Positions 6,684 to 13,534 of a stretch of DNA of 13,534 nucleotides are shown here, piece after piece. Where the stretch lies: the NCBI GenBank assembly GCA_025981625.1, contig JAICXF010000049.1, positions 1 to 13,534 on the forward strand, written 5' to 3'. The stretch's first letter is position 1. Every line of letters starts with the position of its first letter. A model generated the notes under the pieces. It saw only the letters and a program-made list of their open reading frames with translations. It did no database searches and was not told the DNA's origin. The translations under genes were made by a program, and so were the position numbers. Source of the stretch: Sphingomonas sp. (GTDB lineage: Bacteria > Pseudomonadota > Alphaproteobacteria > Sphingomonadales > Sphingomonadaceae).

Positions 6684-7175
6684 ATGCGGTATTTGGTGTC
6701 GCTGCTGATCGGCGCGACCGGACTTGCAGCACTGGCGGGCGCTGCTCCGGCTGCGGCGCAATATTATCCGAATTATCCGAGCTACGGCTATGGCTACGGC
6801 AGTCCCTACGCGGGTGGCGTGGACAACCAGGCGGCTGTCAATCAATGCGCGGCCGCTGCTCAGGGACGGCTCGGCGGCGGCTACGGTGGCTATGGCTATA
6901 ACGGTTACGGCTATGGAGGCGGGCGCGTTCTGGGGATCAGCAGGGTCGAGCCGCGCCCGAACGGGCTCGTCGTTCGCGGAGTCGCGACCAGCGGCCGCAA
7001 CACGGCTTACGCCTATGGTGGACAATCGCCCGTTGACCTCACCTGGCGGTGCAGCGTCGATTATCGCGGCTTCGTCACCGGCCTAAGGTTCGAACCCGCC
7101 CAGCGAAACTACGGCTACTCGAATGACACGCCGTCTGACTTCGACGTCTCGCAATACGGCTACGTGCGCTATTAA
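6684..7175 (+). CDS. Exported Tyr/Gly-rich protein of unknown function
   Basis: A 163-residue protein with a clear signal peptide (residues 1-25, ending APAAAQ). Two Tyr/Gly-rich tracts follow (27-44 and 65-80, built on GYG/YGG units). A more ordered C-terminal part (81-160) includes RVLGISRVEPRPNGLVVRG and LTWRCSVDYRGFVTGL. C55 and C123 could form a disulfide. Predicted location is periplasm or cell surface. AGGAG (6672-6676) lies 7 nt before the ATG, a strong ribosome site. The C-terminal part resembles small periplasmic proteins seen in sphingomonads, but I cannot name the family. It ends just before an intrinsic terminator. Confidence 0.82.
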   Translation: MRYLVSLLIGATGLAALAGAAPAAAQYYPNYPSYGYGYGSPYAGGVDNQAAVNQCAAAAQGRLGGGYGGYGYNGYGYGGGRVLGISRVEPRPNGLVVRGVATSGRNTAYAYGGQSPVDLTWRCSVDYRGFVTGLRFEPAQRNYGYSNDTPSDFDVSQYGYVRY

Positions 7176-7191
7176 CGGCGAGACTTGACCG

Positions 7192-7224
7192 ATGCGCCGG
7201 GGTCGCGTGGCTCCGGCGCATTTT
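7192..7224 (+). terminator. Intrinsic terminator after the Tyr/Gly-rich gene
   Basis: ATGCGCCGG (7192-7200) pairs with CCGGCGCAT (7213-7221) around a 12-nt loop and is followed by TTTT (7221-7224). This is a standard Rho-independent shape, 16 nt past the stop codon at 7175, and it separates this unit from guaA. Confidence 0.8.
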
Positions 7225-7272
7225 AAGTTCGGCCAACTTTACTCGCGCGGCGATGCCCACTAACCGCTCGCC

Positions 7273-8832
7273 ATGACGGTCCAGCCGACAGAAACCATCC
7301 TCATCATCGACTTCGGCAGCCAGGTCACGCAATTGATCGCGCGCCGCATCCGCGAGGCCGGCGTTTATTCCGAGATCGCGCCGTTCAACGCCGCGGAAGA
7401 GGCGTTTGAGCGGCTGCAGCCCAGGGGCGTGATTTTCTCCGGCGGCCCCGCGTCGGTCACAGAGGCGGGAAGCCCAAGGGCTCCGCAGATTGCTTTCGAA
7501 AGCGGCGTTCCGCTACTCGGGATTTGCTACGGCCAGCAAACCCTCCACCAGCAGCTCGGCGGCAAGGTCGTGACTTCCGACCAGAAGGAATTCGGCCGCG
7601 CATTCGTCGAGATTGTCGCCCCCTCGGCCCTGTTCGACGGGTTGTGGACCGTCGGCGAACGGCACCAGGTGTGGATGAGCCACGGCGACCGCGTTGAGAC
7701 GCTGGCACCCGGATTCGCGGTCGTCGCGCGCTCCGAAGGCGCCCCGTTCGCCATCGCCACCGACGAGAATGCGAGGCGCTACAGCCTGATGTTTCATCCG
7801 GAGGTGGTGCACACGCCGGATGGCGGAAAGCTGCTCGCCAATTTCGTCCGCCACGTGTGCGGCTGCGCCGGTGACTGGACCATGGCGAGCTTCCTTGAGG
7901 CGAAGATCGCCGACGTCCGGCGGCAGGTCGGCAAGGGCAAGGTGATCTGCGGCCTCTCCGGCGGCGTGGACAGCGCCGTAGCCGCCGTTCTGATCCATGA
8001 GGCGATCGGCGACCAGCTGACCTGCGTGTTCGTCGACCACGGATTGATGCGGCAGGGTGAGGCCGAGCAGGTCGTGAGCCTGTTCCGCAACAGCTACAAC
8101 ATCCCGCTCGTCCACGTCGATGCGAGCGCCGATTTCCTGGGTGGGCTGGAGGGCGTCACCGACCCTGAAGCGAAGCGCAAGTTCATTGGCGCCGAGTTCA
8201 TCAACGTGTTCGAAGCCGAGGCCAAGAAGATCGGCGGCGCCGACTTCCTCGCCCAGGGCACGCTTTATCCGGACGTGATCGAGAGCGTTAGCTTCACCGG
8301 TGGGCCGTCGGTGACGATCAAGAGCCACCACAATGTGGGCGGGCTGCCCGAGCGGATGAACATGAAGCTGGTCGAGCCGCTGCGTGAGCTGTTCAAGGAC
8401 GAGGTGCGCGAACTCGGCCGCGAGCTCGGCCTACCCGACGCGTTCGTCGCCCGGCATCCGTTCCCCGGACCGGGCCTCGCCATTCGCATCCCGGGCGAGG
8501 TGACGCGCGAAAAATGCGACATTCTCCGCAAGGCGGATGCGATCTATCTGGAGGAAATCCGCAATGCGGGGCTCTACGACGCGATCTGGCAGGCCTTCGC
8601 GGTTCTGCTGCCTGTGCGCACCGTCGGCGTAATGGGGGACTTCCGCACCTACGACCACGTCTGCGCGCTGCGCGCCGTCACCTCGCTCGATGGCATGACG
8701 GCCGACATCTACCCGTTCGACGCCGCCTTCCTCAGCCGCGTCGCCACCCGCATCGTCAATGAAGTGAAGGGGATCAACCGGGTGGTTTACGACTATACGT
8801 CCAAGCCGCCGGGGACGATCGAATGGGAGTGA
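7273..8832 (+). CDS. guaA: GMP synthase (glutamine-hydrolysing)
   Basis: The 519-residue enzyme that converts XMP to GMP using ATP and glutamine, the last step of guanine nucleotide synthesis. The N-terminal class I glutaminase domain (about 8-195) has the nucleophile C85 in GICYGQQ and H175/E177 in FHPEV. The ATP-pyrophosphatase domain follows with the P-loop SGGVDS (229-234), and the C-terminal dimerisation domain ends in the typical [21 protein letters not shown] is present. The start at 7273 ([15 protein letters not shown]) fits the family; no clear Shine-Dalgarno sequence precedes it. All domains are intact. A nuclease gene begins 3 bp after the stop. Confidence 0.97.
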   Translation: MTVQPTETILIIDFGSQVTQLIARRIREAGVYSEIAPFNAAEEAFERLQPRGVIFSGGPASVTEAGSPRAPQIAFESGVPLLGICYGQQTLHQQLGGKVVTSDQKEFGRAFVEIVAPSALFDGLWTVGERHQVWMSHGDRVETLAPGFAVVARSEGAPFAIATDENARRYSLMFHPEVVHTPDGGKLLANFVRHVCGCAGDWTMASFLEAKIADVRRQVGKGKVICGLSGGVDSAVAAVLIHEAIGDQLTCVFVDHGLMRQGEAEQVVSLFRNSYNIPLVHVDASADFLGGLEGVTDPEAKRKFIGAEFINVFEAEAKKIGGADFLAQGTLYPDVIESVSFTGGPSVTIKSHHNVGGLPERMNMKLVEPLRELFKDEVRELGRELGLPDAFVARHPFPGPGLAIRIPGEVTREKCDILRKADAIYLEEIRNAGLYDAIWQAFAVLLPVRTVGVMGDFRTYDHVCALRAVTSLDGMTADIYPFDAAFLSRVATRIVNEVKGINRVVYDYTSKPPGTIEWE

Positions 8833-8835
8833 GCT

Positions 8836-9561
8836 ATGGATGGTCGTTACAGTGAGTGGCTGCGCCGCGCGGTTCCAACCGAAGCCACATGGCGGACCAA
8901 GCTTTCGGAACTTCGGCGCATCGAATCGCTCTACGGGGACGTAGACAGCCTATATGATACTGACGAACTACAGAGCCTTATGGATGCGCTCACATATAGC
9001 TCAGATGATGAGCGCAAAAATGCGGTGAATCCGTCCAAGCTCGAAATTAGCGGCAATATCCGCAACAACTTAGCCTCATACAAATCGGCGGTTCAGAAGT
9101 ATGCTCGGTTCCGTCAGGACGTGGAGCTCGAGGCCGGTCGTCCGACTCTAATGGGGCAAGTCGCCCCTGAGCCGCTACTGGAAGAAGCCGACCGGACCTT
9201 TACATTGGAGCGCGACTTACAAGCCGCACTTCGCCAATCGATCGACCAGTTGGAATCGGGGCTGACGATCATTGATGGCGGGGGGGAATACTCAGTCAAT
9301 TCCGGCCGCATCGACATTTTGGCGAAGGACCAACTTGAGGCGCGAGTTGTAATTGAACTCAAGGCAGTCAAAGCGCCCCGCGACGCGGTCGCTCAAACGT
9401 TAGCCTACATGGGCGACATTCAGGAGCAAAGCGGCGGTGAGGTTCGTGGCATCCTAGTTGCTCCTGCATTCGATGCGAGAGCGGTATCGGCTGCTAGAGT
9501 GGTGCCTGCTCTCAAGCTCGTTTCGTATAGCTTCAGCTTCAGCTTTACGTCGCATGGCTAA
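8836..9561 (+). CDS. NucS-like (PD-(D/E)xK) nuclease domain protein
   Basis: A 241-residue protein with an endonuclease NucS-type C-terminal domain. Likely catalytic residues appear in order: E125 in FTLERDLQ, E151, D160 in GRIDILA, E174 and K176 in VVIELK, and Q187 in QTLAYM. The family's RGILVAPAF and LVSYSFSF strands follow. The N-terminal 100 residues are helical (NIRNNLASYKSAVQKYARF) and differ from archaeal/actinobacterial NucS, so it may be a defence or restriction-type nuclease rather than a mismatch endonuclease. GGGAG (8825-8829) overlaps the guaA end and sits 6 nt from the ATG, so it is probably translated from the guaA message. By hand count GC is near 47% over 8941-9060, against about 62% in a guaA sample, which suggests transfer. 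Its TAA overlaps the stop of the convergent MFS gene. Confidence 0.82.
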   Translation: MDGRYSEWLRRAVPTEATWRTKLSELRRIESLYGDVDSLYDTDELQSLMDALTYSSDDERKNAVNPSKLEISGNIRNNLASYKSAVQKYARFRQDVELEAGRPTLMGQVAPEPLLEEADRTFTLERDLQAALRQSIDQLESGLTIIDGGGEYSVNSGRIDILAKDQLEARVVIELKAVKAPRDAVAQTLAYMGDIQEQSGGEVRGILVAPAFDARAVSAARVVPALKLVSYSFSFSFTSHG

Positions 9562-10847
9562 ATCGCTGCCGACGCCGGATCCTCCGGAGGTCCGAGCCCG
9601 TGGTTCGGACTGCCGCGAGACCGGTTGACCGTTCGGACCCTCTTCAACTGCCGAGCGTAGGTTCCGATTAGCGCGGCCATGAGGCCTGCCACCGCCGCCA
9701 GCCCAAGCGACCAGCGGGGACCGTAACGATCGGCTACCCAGCCGGCGATCGGCGCTCCGATCGGCGTGCCGCCGAGCGCGATGGCGAGCCGGATCGCCAT
9801 GACCCGGCCGCGCATCGCCGGTTCGGTGGAGAGCTGCATCAGGCTGTTGCTGGTATTCATGAATGTAAGCGCGGCAACGCCGATCAGGACGAGCGCGGCG
9901 GCGAACAGCCAGTATCCCGGCGCTATTGCCGCCAGCGCGCAGCCGAGGCCAAAGAAAGCGGCGCCGACGAGCAGATATCTGAATCGCGGCATGTCCCGCC
10001 CGGCGCCAAGCAGCGCACCGGATATCGTGCCGATCGCCATGATCGATGACAGAAGTCCGTAACCGCCCGCATCCGTATGGAAGACGCGCACCGCCATGGT
10101 CGAGATGAAAATCGGGAAATTGAGTCCGAAGGTGCCGATCAGCAGCAGCATGATCAGTGTGATCCTGAGGTCCGGCCGCTGCCACGCGTAGCCGAATCCT
10201 TCCGTAAGGCTTCCGCGTGTTCGTTTGGCCCGCGGCTTCTCGTGCAGCTCAGCAACTCTCAGGGCCGACAACGACATCAGCACGGCGACGAACGAGATGC
10301 CGTTGACGATGAAGGCCCAGCCGGTCCCGATCGAGGCAATCGTGAGGCCTGCGATGGCAGGTCCGACCATGCGGGCCGCATTGAACGAGGTCGAGTTGAG
10401 CGCGACCGCGTTGACCAGATCCTCGTCGCCGACCAGCTCACCGACGAAGGTCTGGCGGGCGGGCGCATCGAATGCCGAAGCGCAGCCGAACAGGAATGCG
10501 AAGACATAGACGTGCCACAGCTGAACGACGTGCGTTATGGTCAGCAGCCCCAGCGCGAGCGCGAGCGCACCCATTGCCGCCTGCGTGATCATCAGCAGCT
10601 TGCGCTGGTTGAAAACGTCGGCGGCTAGTCCCGTCAGCGGCAGCAGCAGAAGCTGCGGGCCGAACTGGAGCGCCATCACGAGGCCGACGGCCGAGGCCTT
10701 GTTGTGGGTCAGCTCGGTGAGGACCAGCCAGTCCTGTGCGGTCCGCTGCATCCAGGTGCCGATGTTCGAAACGAGGGCTCCCGCAGCCCAGACCCGATAA
10801 TTGTGGCTCGCTAGCGATCGGAATACCGTCGGAAGCGCAACACTCAC
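9558..10847 (-). CDS. MFS transporter (EntS/MFS_3-type exporter)
   Basis: A 429-residue major facilitator with about 12 membrane helices. The N-terminal FRSLASHNYRVWAAGALVSNIGTWMQRTAQDWLV is typical of the EntS-like MFS_3 group, whose members export siderophores, drugs or are of unknown substrate. The cytoplasmic loop motif GLAADVFNQRKLL (73-85) matches motif A loosely, and FDAPARQTFVGELV (126-139) is a hallmark of this group. The start is a GTG at 10847 that overlaps the TGA of the isochorismatase-like gene (GTGA), so the two are translationally coupled. The substrate cannot be told from the sequence. The C-terminal tail is Arg/Pro-rich. Confidence 0.9.
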   Translation of the reverse strand: MSVALPTVFRSLASHNYRVWAAGALVSNIGTWMQRTAQDWLVLTELTHNKASAVGLVMALQFGPQLLLLPLTGLAADVFNQRKLLMITQAAMGALALALGLLTITHVVQLWHVYVFAFLFGCASAFDAPARQTFVGELVGDEDLVNAVALNSTSFNAARMVGPAIAGLTIASIGTGWAFIVNGISFVAVLMSLSALRVAELHEKPRAKRTRGSLTEGFGYAWQRPDLRITLIMLLLIGTFGLNFPIFISTMAVRVFHTDAGGYGLLSSIMAIGTISGALLGAGRDMPRFRYLLVGAAFFGLGCALAAIAPGYWLFAAALVLIGVAALTFMNTSNSLMQLSTEPAMRGRVMAIRLAIALGGTPIGAPIAGWVADRYGPRWSLGLAAVAGLMAALIGTYARQLKRVRTVNRSRGSPNHGLGPPEDPASAAI

Positions 10848-11401
10848 CGGCGATCCAGCAGACCGATGATTTCCTGCGTCGTCCCAGTCTCACCGAGGCG
10901 CGGGAAAATGTAGGCGATGCTCGCCTGATGTGCCTCCGGCCGAAGATCCGTCATGGCATCAATCGCGACGGTCACATTGAACCCTGCTTCATAAGCCTGG
11001 CGGGCGGTCGATTCGACGCCGATCGAGGTGGCTACGCCAGTGACCACCACTTGCGTGACGCCGAGGTCCTTCAGTCGCTTCTCGAGATCGGTGCTGGCAA
11101 AGGCGCCCCAGGTCCGTTTCGTCGCCAGAATGTCGGTCGGCTGCGGGTCGAGTTCGGGGAGGAGCTCGGCCCAGTCCGGCGGAAAAGGTTGGCTCGGCCG
11201 CGGCTGCTCGGTGCGTCCGGGCGCACCGCCCGCGACATTGACCAGCACGACGGGGAGGCCCCGAGCACGGAATGCATCGGCGAGCAGCCGCGAGTTTCGA
11301 ACGACCGGCTCGACAGCCTCCGCACCGGCCAGACCGACGATTCCCTTCTGCAGGTCGATGACGATCAAGGCGGTCCTGGAATCGAGAGTCGTGACTGGCA
11401 T
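10844..11401 (-). CDS. Isochorismatase-like hydrolase with Gly at the nucleophile position
   Basis: A 185-residue isochorismatase-fold protein. The catalytic Asp is D16 (ALIVIDLQKG) and the Lys is K95 (ATKRTWGAF). The usual nucleophile Cys site reads TGVATSIGVESTAR (121-134), with G128 where cysteine hydrolases have Cys. True isochorismatases also lack the Cys, so activity is possible without it, but amide hydrolysis by a Cys mechanism is not. The variant GVATSIGVEST is one I recall in a subfamily rather than a random mutation. The start at 11401 is preferred over the ATG at 11416 because GAGGA (11410-11414) is 8 nt upstream. It is the first gene of a two-gene unit with the MFS exporter. Confidence 0.85.
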   Translation of the reverse strand: MPVTTLDSRTALIVIDLQKGIVGLAGAEAVEPVVRNSRLLADAFRARGLPVVLVNVAGGAPGRTEQPRPSQPFPPDWAELLPELDPQPTDILATKRTWGAFASTDLEKRLKDLGVTQVVVTGVATSIGVESTARQAYEAGFNVTVAIDAMTDLRPEAHQASIAYIFPRLGETGTTQEIIGLLDRR

Positions 11402-11409
11402 CGGATTAT

Positions 11410-11414
11410 TCCTC
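11410..11414 (-). promoter_or_regulatory. Shine-Dalgarno sequence fixing the isochorismatase-like start
   Basis: GAGGA on the minus strand, 8 nt upstream of the ATG at 11401. It overlaps the alternative ATG at 11416 and supports the shorter protein. Confidence 0.55.
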
Positions 11415-11539
11415 ATCGTCTTCGGCGCGCAAATCGCGTGTTAACAGTAACTTGGCGTTTACCGGCGGATTGACTTCGGCCCTGGTTGCCGCTGTGCCTA
11501 GCCGAAACGTCTGAGGTGCGGGAGCGTTCTGAGAGACAG

Positions 11540-12142
11540 ATGAGAAACTCACGGATTGCCTTGGTTGGCGCGGCGATTGTCGCTGTCTGCTCAACCGCGT
11601 CGGACGCGAAGATCCACCTTTTCGGAAGGACCCGGCCCAAGCCGCCGGCCGCGGCCAGCCAAACCCCGGGACCGCAACCGGTGCCGTATCATTGGACTCA
11701 GGGCGCGGCATCGAAGGCCCACCGTGATATGGTCGCCCGCTTCGGGAAAGTGGGCCTGAGCCCCGGTCAATATGTCTGGACCGCGGCTGTGCCGGATGTG
11801 GGCGAGACGCGCGTCGTCGTCGATCTGCTGACGCAAATGACCTACGTTTACCGAGGCGACCAGCTGATCGGCGCATCGGCCATGTCGAGCGCCAAGACCG
11901 GCCATATCACGCCCTATGGTTTCTGGAGCATCCTTGAGAAGCGGCCGTTCTATCGCTCGAAAAAGTACGACAATGCGCCGATGCCGTGGATGGAGCGGAT
12001 CGACAATTACGGCATCGCGTTCCACGGCGGCGTGAACCCCGGCTACCCCGCGAGCCACGGCTGCATGCGCCTGCCGATGAAGTTCGCCGAGAAGCTCTAT
12101 GGCGTGACGAAAATTGGTACCAAGGTGGTGATCGAGGGCTGA
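11540..12142 (+). CDS. L,D-transpeptidase (YkuD domain)
   Basis: A 200-residue exported enzyme that forms 3-3 peptidoglycan cross-links or attaches proteins to the wall. A signal peptide covers about residues 1-23 (MRNSRIALVGAAIVAVCSTASDA), followed by a Pro-rich linker (31-48). The YkuD domain spans about 88-199 with TGHITPYGFWSI (120-131) and the catalytic motif FHGG...SHGCMRLP: H162, H173 and nucleophile C175. No LysM or binding domain is present. The ATG at 11540 is preferred over one at 11486 because the signal peptide starts there; GAGAGAC just upstream is a weak ribosome site. It ends at a strong hairpin and converges with the Arg/Asp-rich gene. Confidence 0.92.
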   Translation: MRNSRIALVGAAIVAVCSTASDAKIHLFGRTRPKPPAAASQTPGPQPVPYHWTQGAASKAHRDMVARFGKVGLSPGQYVWTAAVPDVGETRVVVDLLTQMTYVYRGDQLIGASAMSSAKTGHITPYGFWSILEKRPFYRSKKYDNAPMPWMERIDNYGIAFHGGVNPGYPASHGCMRLPMKFAEKLYGVTKIGTKVVIEG

Positions 12143-12144
12143 CA

Positions 12145-12170
12145 AGTCCGAAGCCGCAAGGCTTCGGACT
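12145..12170. terminator. Perfect 11-bp hairpin with GCAA tetraloop
   Basis: AGTCCGAAGCC (12145-12155) pairs perfectly with GGCTTCGGACT (12160-12170) around a GCAA loop, 2 nt after the L,D-transpeptidase stop. No T-tract follows on either strand. The position between convergent genes suggests a bidirectional 3'-end structure. Confidence 0.7.
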
Positions 12171-12203
12171 CATCGACAGCTTCCAGTTAGGAGCGGTGGC
12201 GCA

Positions 12204-12929
12204 TCAAACCGACGGCTTGGCGCGTCCGGTCCCCGTGTTCTCGGAGTTGTTCGTGCCCAACGTCGCCGCTCCGACGGCGCTGGGTGTGCTGCCTTGGCCA
12301 GCCAATGCGCGTTCGTGGGCTCGCTCGCGCTCCGCTGCCTCAGCAATCTCATTGTCCGTCGATTTGTTTCCGCCCCGCTGCCGGTTCTGCCGCCAGGTGT
12401 CGAAGTCGGAGTGGAACTGCTGCTCGCGCTCGCGGCAGTAATCGGCATAGTCCCGATCGAGCGCCTCCATCTGCCGGTCGCGCCAGCTGCGATAATGATC
12501 GTCCTGCCCGCTGCCGAAGCTGCGCGGCGAGCGCTCCCAGTCGCCTCGGCTGGTAAAGGCGCTGTGCTCGCCCGGTGAGCGGTCGAACTCGCTCTGATAG
12601 CCGCCGTAACCCTGTTCAGGACGGATCGAGCGATGATCCCGGTCGCGGCCGCTCCAGTCTTCGCCACGGGAACCGCGATACTGCCGGTCCTCCTCGCGGA
12701 AGCGGTCGCGCGCGCGATCGCCCATCGGATCGAACCGGTTGCGGTCTCCGCCGCTGCGGTCGCCGTCGTCGAACATGAAGCCTCCGCGGTCACGGTCACG
12801 GTCTCGATCGCGGCTTCTATTGTCACGATCGCGTTCGCCGCGCTCCTGGTCCCGGTTCCGGTCCGATTCCCGGCCGCCGCCGCGATCCCAGCCTTCGTCG
12901 AATTCGCGAAGATAACCATGCTGAGCCAT
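12204..12929 (-). CDS. Disordered Arg/Asp-rich protein with SWRDRQ-type core
   Basis: A 241-residue, highly charged protein with no signal peptide. Residues 20-49 are a near-continuous Arg/Asp tract (RDRDRDRDRG), encoded by an imperfect hexanucleotide repeat near 12785-12850. Residues 50-140 are Gly/Arg/Asp-rich (GFMFDDGDRSGG; RARDRFREEDRQY). The most conserved-looking part is 145-183 (HYRSWRDRQMEALDRDYADY...FDTWRQNRQ). I recall this core in sphingomonad proteins that also carry a C-terminal DUF2171 domain; here that domain is missing and a Ser/Thr/Ala-rich tail ends the protein. GAGGGAG (12937-12943) is 7 nt from the ATG at 12929; an ATG at 12932 is also possible. It is probably a stress-related or nucleic-acid-associated protein, but this is inference. 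Confidence 0.8.
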   Translation of the reverse strand: MAQHGYLREFDEGWDRGGGRESDRNRDQERGERDRDNRSRDRDRDRDRGGFMFDDGDRSGGDRNRFDPMGDRARDRFREEDRQYRGSRGEDWSGRDRDHRSIRPEQGYGGYQSEFDRSPGEHSAFTSRGDWERSPRSFGSGQDDHYRSWRDRQMEALDRDYADYCREREQQFHSDFDTWRQNRQRGGNKSTDNEIAEAAERERAHERALAGQGSTPSAVGAATLGTNNSENTGTGRAKPSV

Positions 12930-13036
12930 CATGATACTCCCTCTCGTGATCGATTTGCCTTTGCCAAACGAACGACGAAACGGGGCGGATGCTCGGGTTG
13001 TCGCTAACGCCGGTGGCCGGTCGCAGCCGAGAGCGG

Positions 13037-13534
13037 CTACGCGGCGCGGGTCTGCTGGGAGTGAACCGGGAGTTCGAGGACGGTGCGCAGCCCGGGGCTA
13101 TTGTCCTCCAGCACCAGCTGCCCTTCGTGAAGATGGGCGATGGCCTCCGCGAGCGCGAGACCGAGCCCCGCTCCCTCGTCCGACCGGCTCGAATCGAGTC
13201 TTCCGAAGCGCCGCCGGGCTTCCGCCCGCCGCTCGGCCGGTATTCCGGGTCCACGATCCGCGACCTCAAGCCGAATGAGCCGTTCGCCGGGACCGACCGC
13301 GACGCGAATTTCCCTGCCGGACGAGCCGTAGCGGATCGCGTTCTCGAGCAGGTTGCTGAGTGCCTGGGCGAGTAGCTGGCGATGCCCGAACAGTGGCACC
13401 GGGCGCGACGGGCGATCATAGTCGAGCCGAGCGCCGCGTTCCTCGGCAAGCGGGTCGTACATTTCGGCGAGCTCCGCCGCGAGCTCGCCCACGTCGAACC
13501 AATTGAACTGCTTGCGGCCGGTCAGCGCTTCCGA
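13037..13534 (-). CDS. Sensor histidine kinase, C-terminal ATPase part (5' end outside window)
   Basis: The visible 165 residues are the catalytic ATP-binding domain of a histidine kinase. The N box is QALSNLLENAIRYGSSG, the G1 box is VADRGPGIPAE, and the G2 region is GAGLGLALAEAIAHLHEGQL. The frame stays open to the window edge, starting SEALTGRKQFNWFD, so the phosphoacceptor His, sensor and membrane parts lie outside. The end of the kinase matches typical membrane-bound two-component kinases (TVLELPV plus a short tail). The partner response regulator is not in the window. It reads in the same direction as the Arg/Asp-rich gene, 107 bp away. Confidence 0.9.
   Translation of the reverse strand, partial: SEALTGRKQFNWFDVGELAAELAEMYDPLAEERGARLDYDRPSRPVPLFGHRQLLAQALSNLLENAIRYGSSGREIRVAVGPGERLIRLEVADRGPGIPAERRAEARRRFGRLDSSRSDEGAGLGLALAEAIAHLHEGQLVLEDNSPGLRTVLELPVHSQQTRAA

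Noticed and set aside
7513..8331. Long minus-strand ORF inside guaA
   Set aside because: guaA is complete and well supported; the antisense frame is open because of high GC codon use.
8800..9620. Possible island ends (direct repeat of the guaA 3' end)
   Set aside because: I looked for a second copy of the guaA end just past the nuclease gene and saw none, and there is no integrase.
12633..13007. Plus-strand ORF with Val/Ala-rich, membrane-like sequence
   Set aside because: It is the antisense of the Arg/Asp-rich gene; its hydrophobic look comes from reading the Arg/Asp repeat codons backwards.

Overview
The window reads as ordinary chromosome of a high-GC alphaproteobacterium, most likely Sphingomonadales (Sphingomonas/Sphingomicrobium-like). 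The reasons are the gene types and wording of the proteins: an M23 peptidase, a HesB/ErpA protein, a 62-residue MRYYRLYF protein, a Tyr/Gly-rich secreted protein, an Arg/Asp-rich protein with an SWRDRQ-type core, and an intergenic repeat built on CCCGCGAAAGCGGG. This placement is from memory of such proteins, not from a search. No tRNA, rRNA, CRISPR array, transposase or integrase was seen.

Layout. 1-1705 (+): the 3' part of an M23 peptidase, an A-type Fe-S carrier (erpA-like) and exonuclease III (xth). 1788-2831 (+): an unrecognised 347-residue protein. 2901-4043 (-): a GNAT-like protein, divergent from a membrane fatty-acid desaturase at 4214-5311 (+), with two inverted copies of a palindromic repeat between them. 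5314-5706 (-): an exported cupin that abuts the desaturase tail to tail. 5878-6297 (+): ribosomal protein L17, here without rpoA upstream. 6371-7175 (+): two small proteins, one probably exported, ending in a clear intrinsic terminator. 7273-8832 (+): guaA, followed after 3 bp by a lower-GC gene for a NucS-like nuclease (8836-9561). 9558-11401 (-): an isochorismatase-like protein translationally coupled to an MFS exporter. 11540-12142 (+): an L,D-transpeptidase, then a hairpin. 12204-12929 (-): a disordered Arg/Asp-rich protein. 13037-13534 (-): the C-terminal part of a sensor histidine kinase that runs off the window.

How the genes work together. Most are single-gene or two-gene units with housekeeping roles: envelope peptidoglycan (M23, L,D-transpeptidase), DNA repair and Fe-S assembly (xth, erpA), lipid modification (GNAT-like plus desaturase), translation (L17) and GMP synthesis (guaA). 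I see no obvious multi-gene novel system. The best candidates for a second look are the NucS-like nuclease placed directly behind guaA, the L17 gene detached from rpoA with a perfect 10-bp inverted repeat upstream, the GNAT-like/desaturase pair, the isochorismatase homologue with Gly at the nucleophile site, and a hairpin overlapping the erpA start codon.
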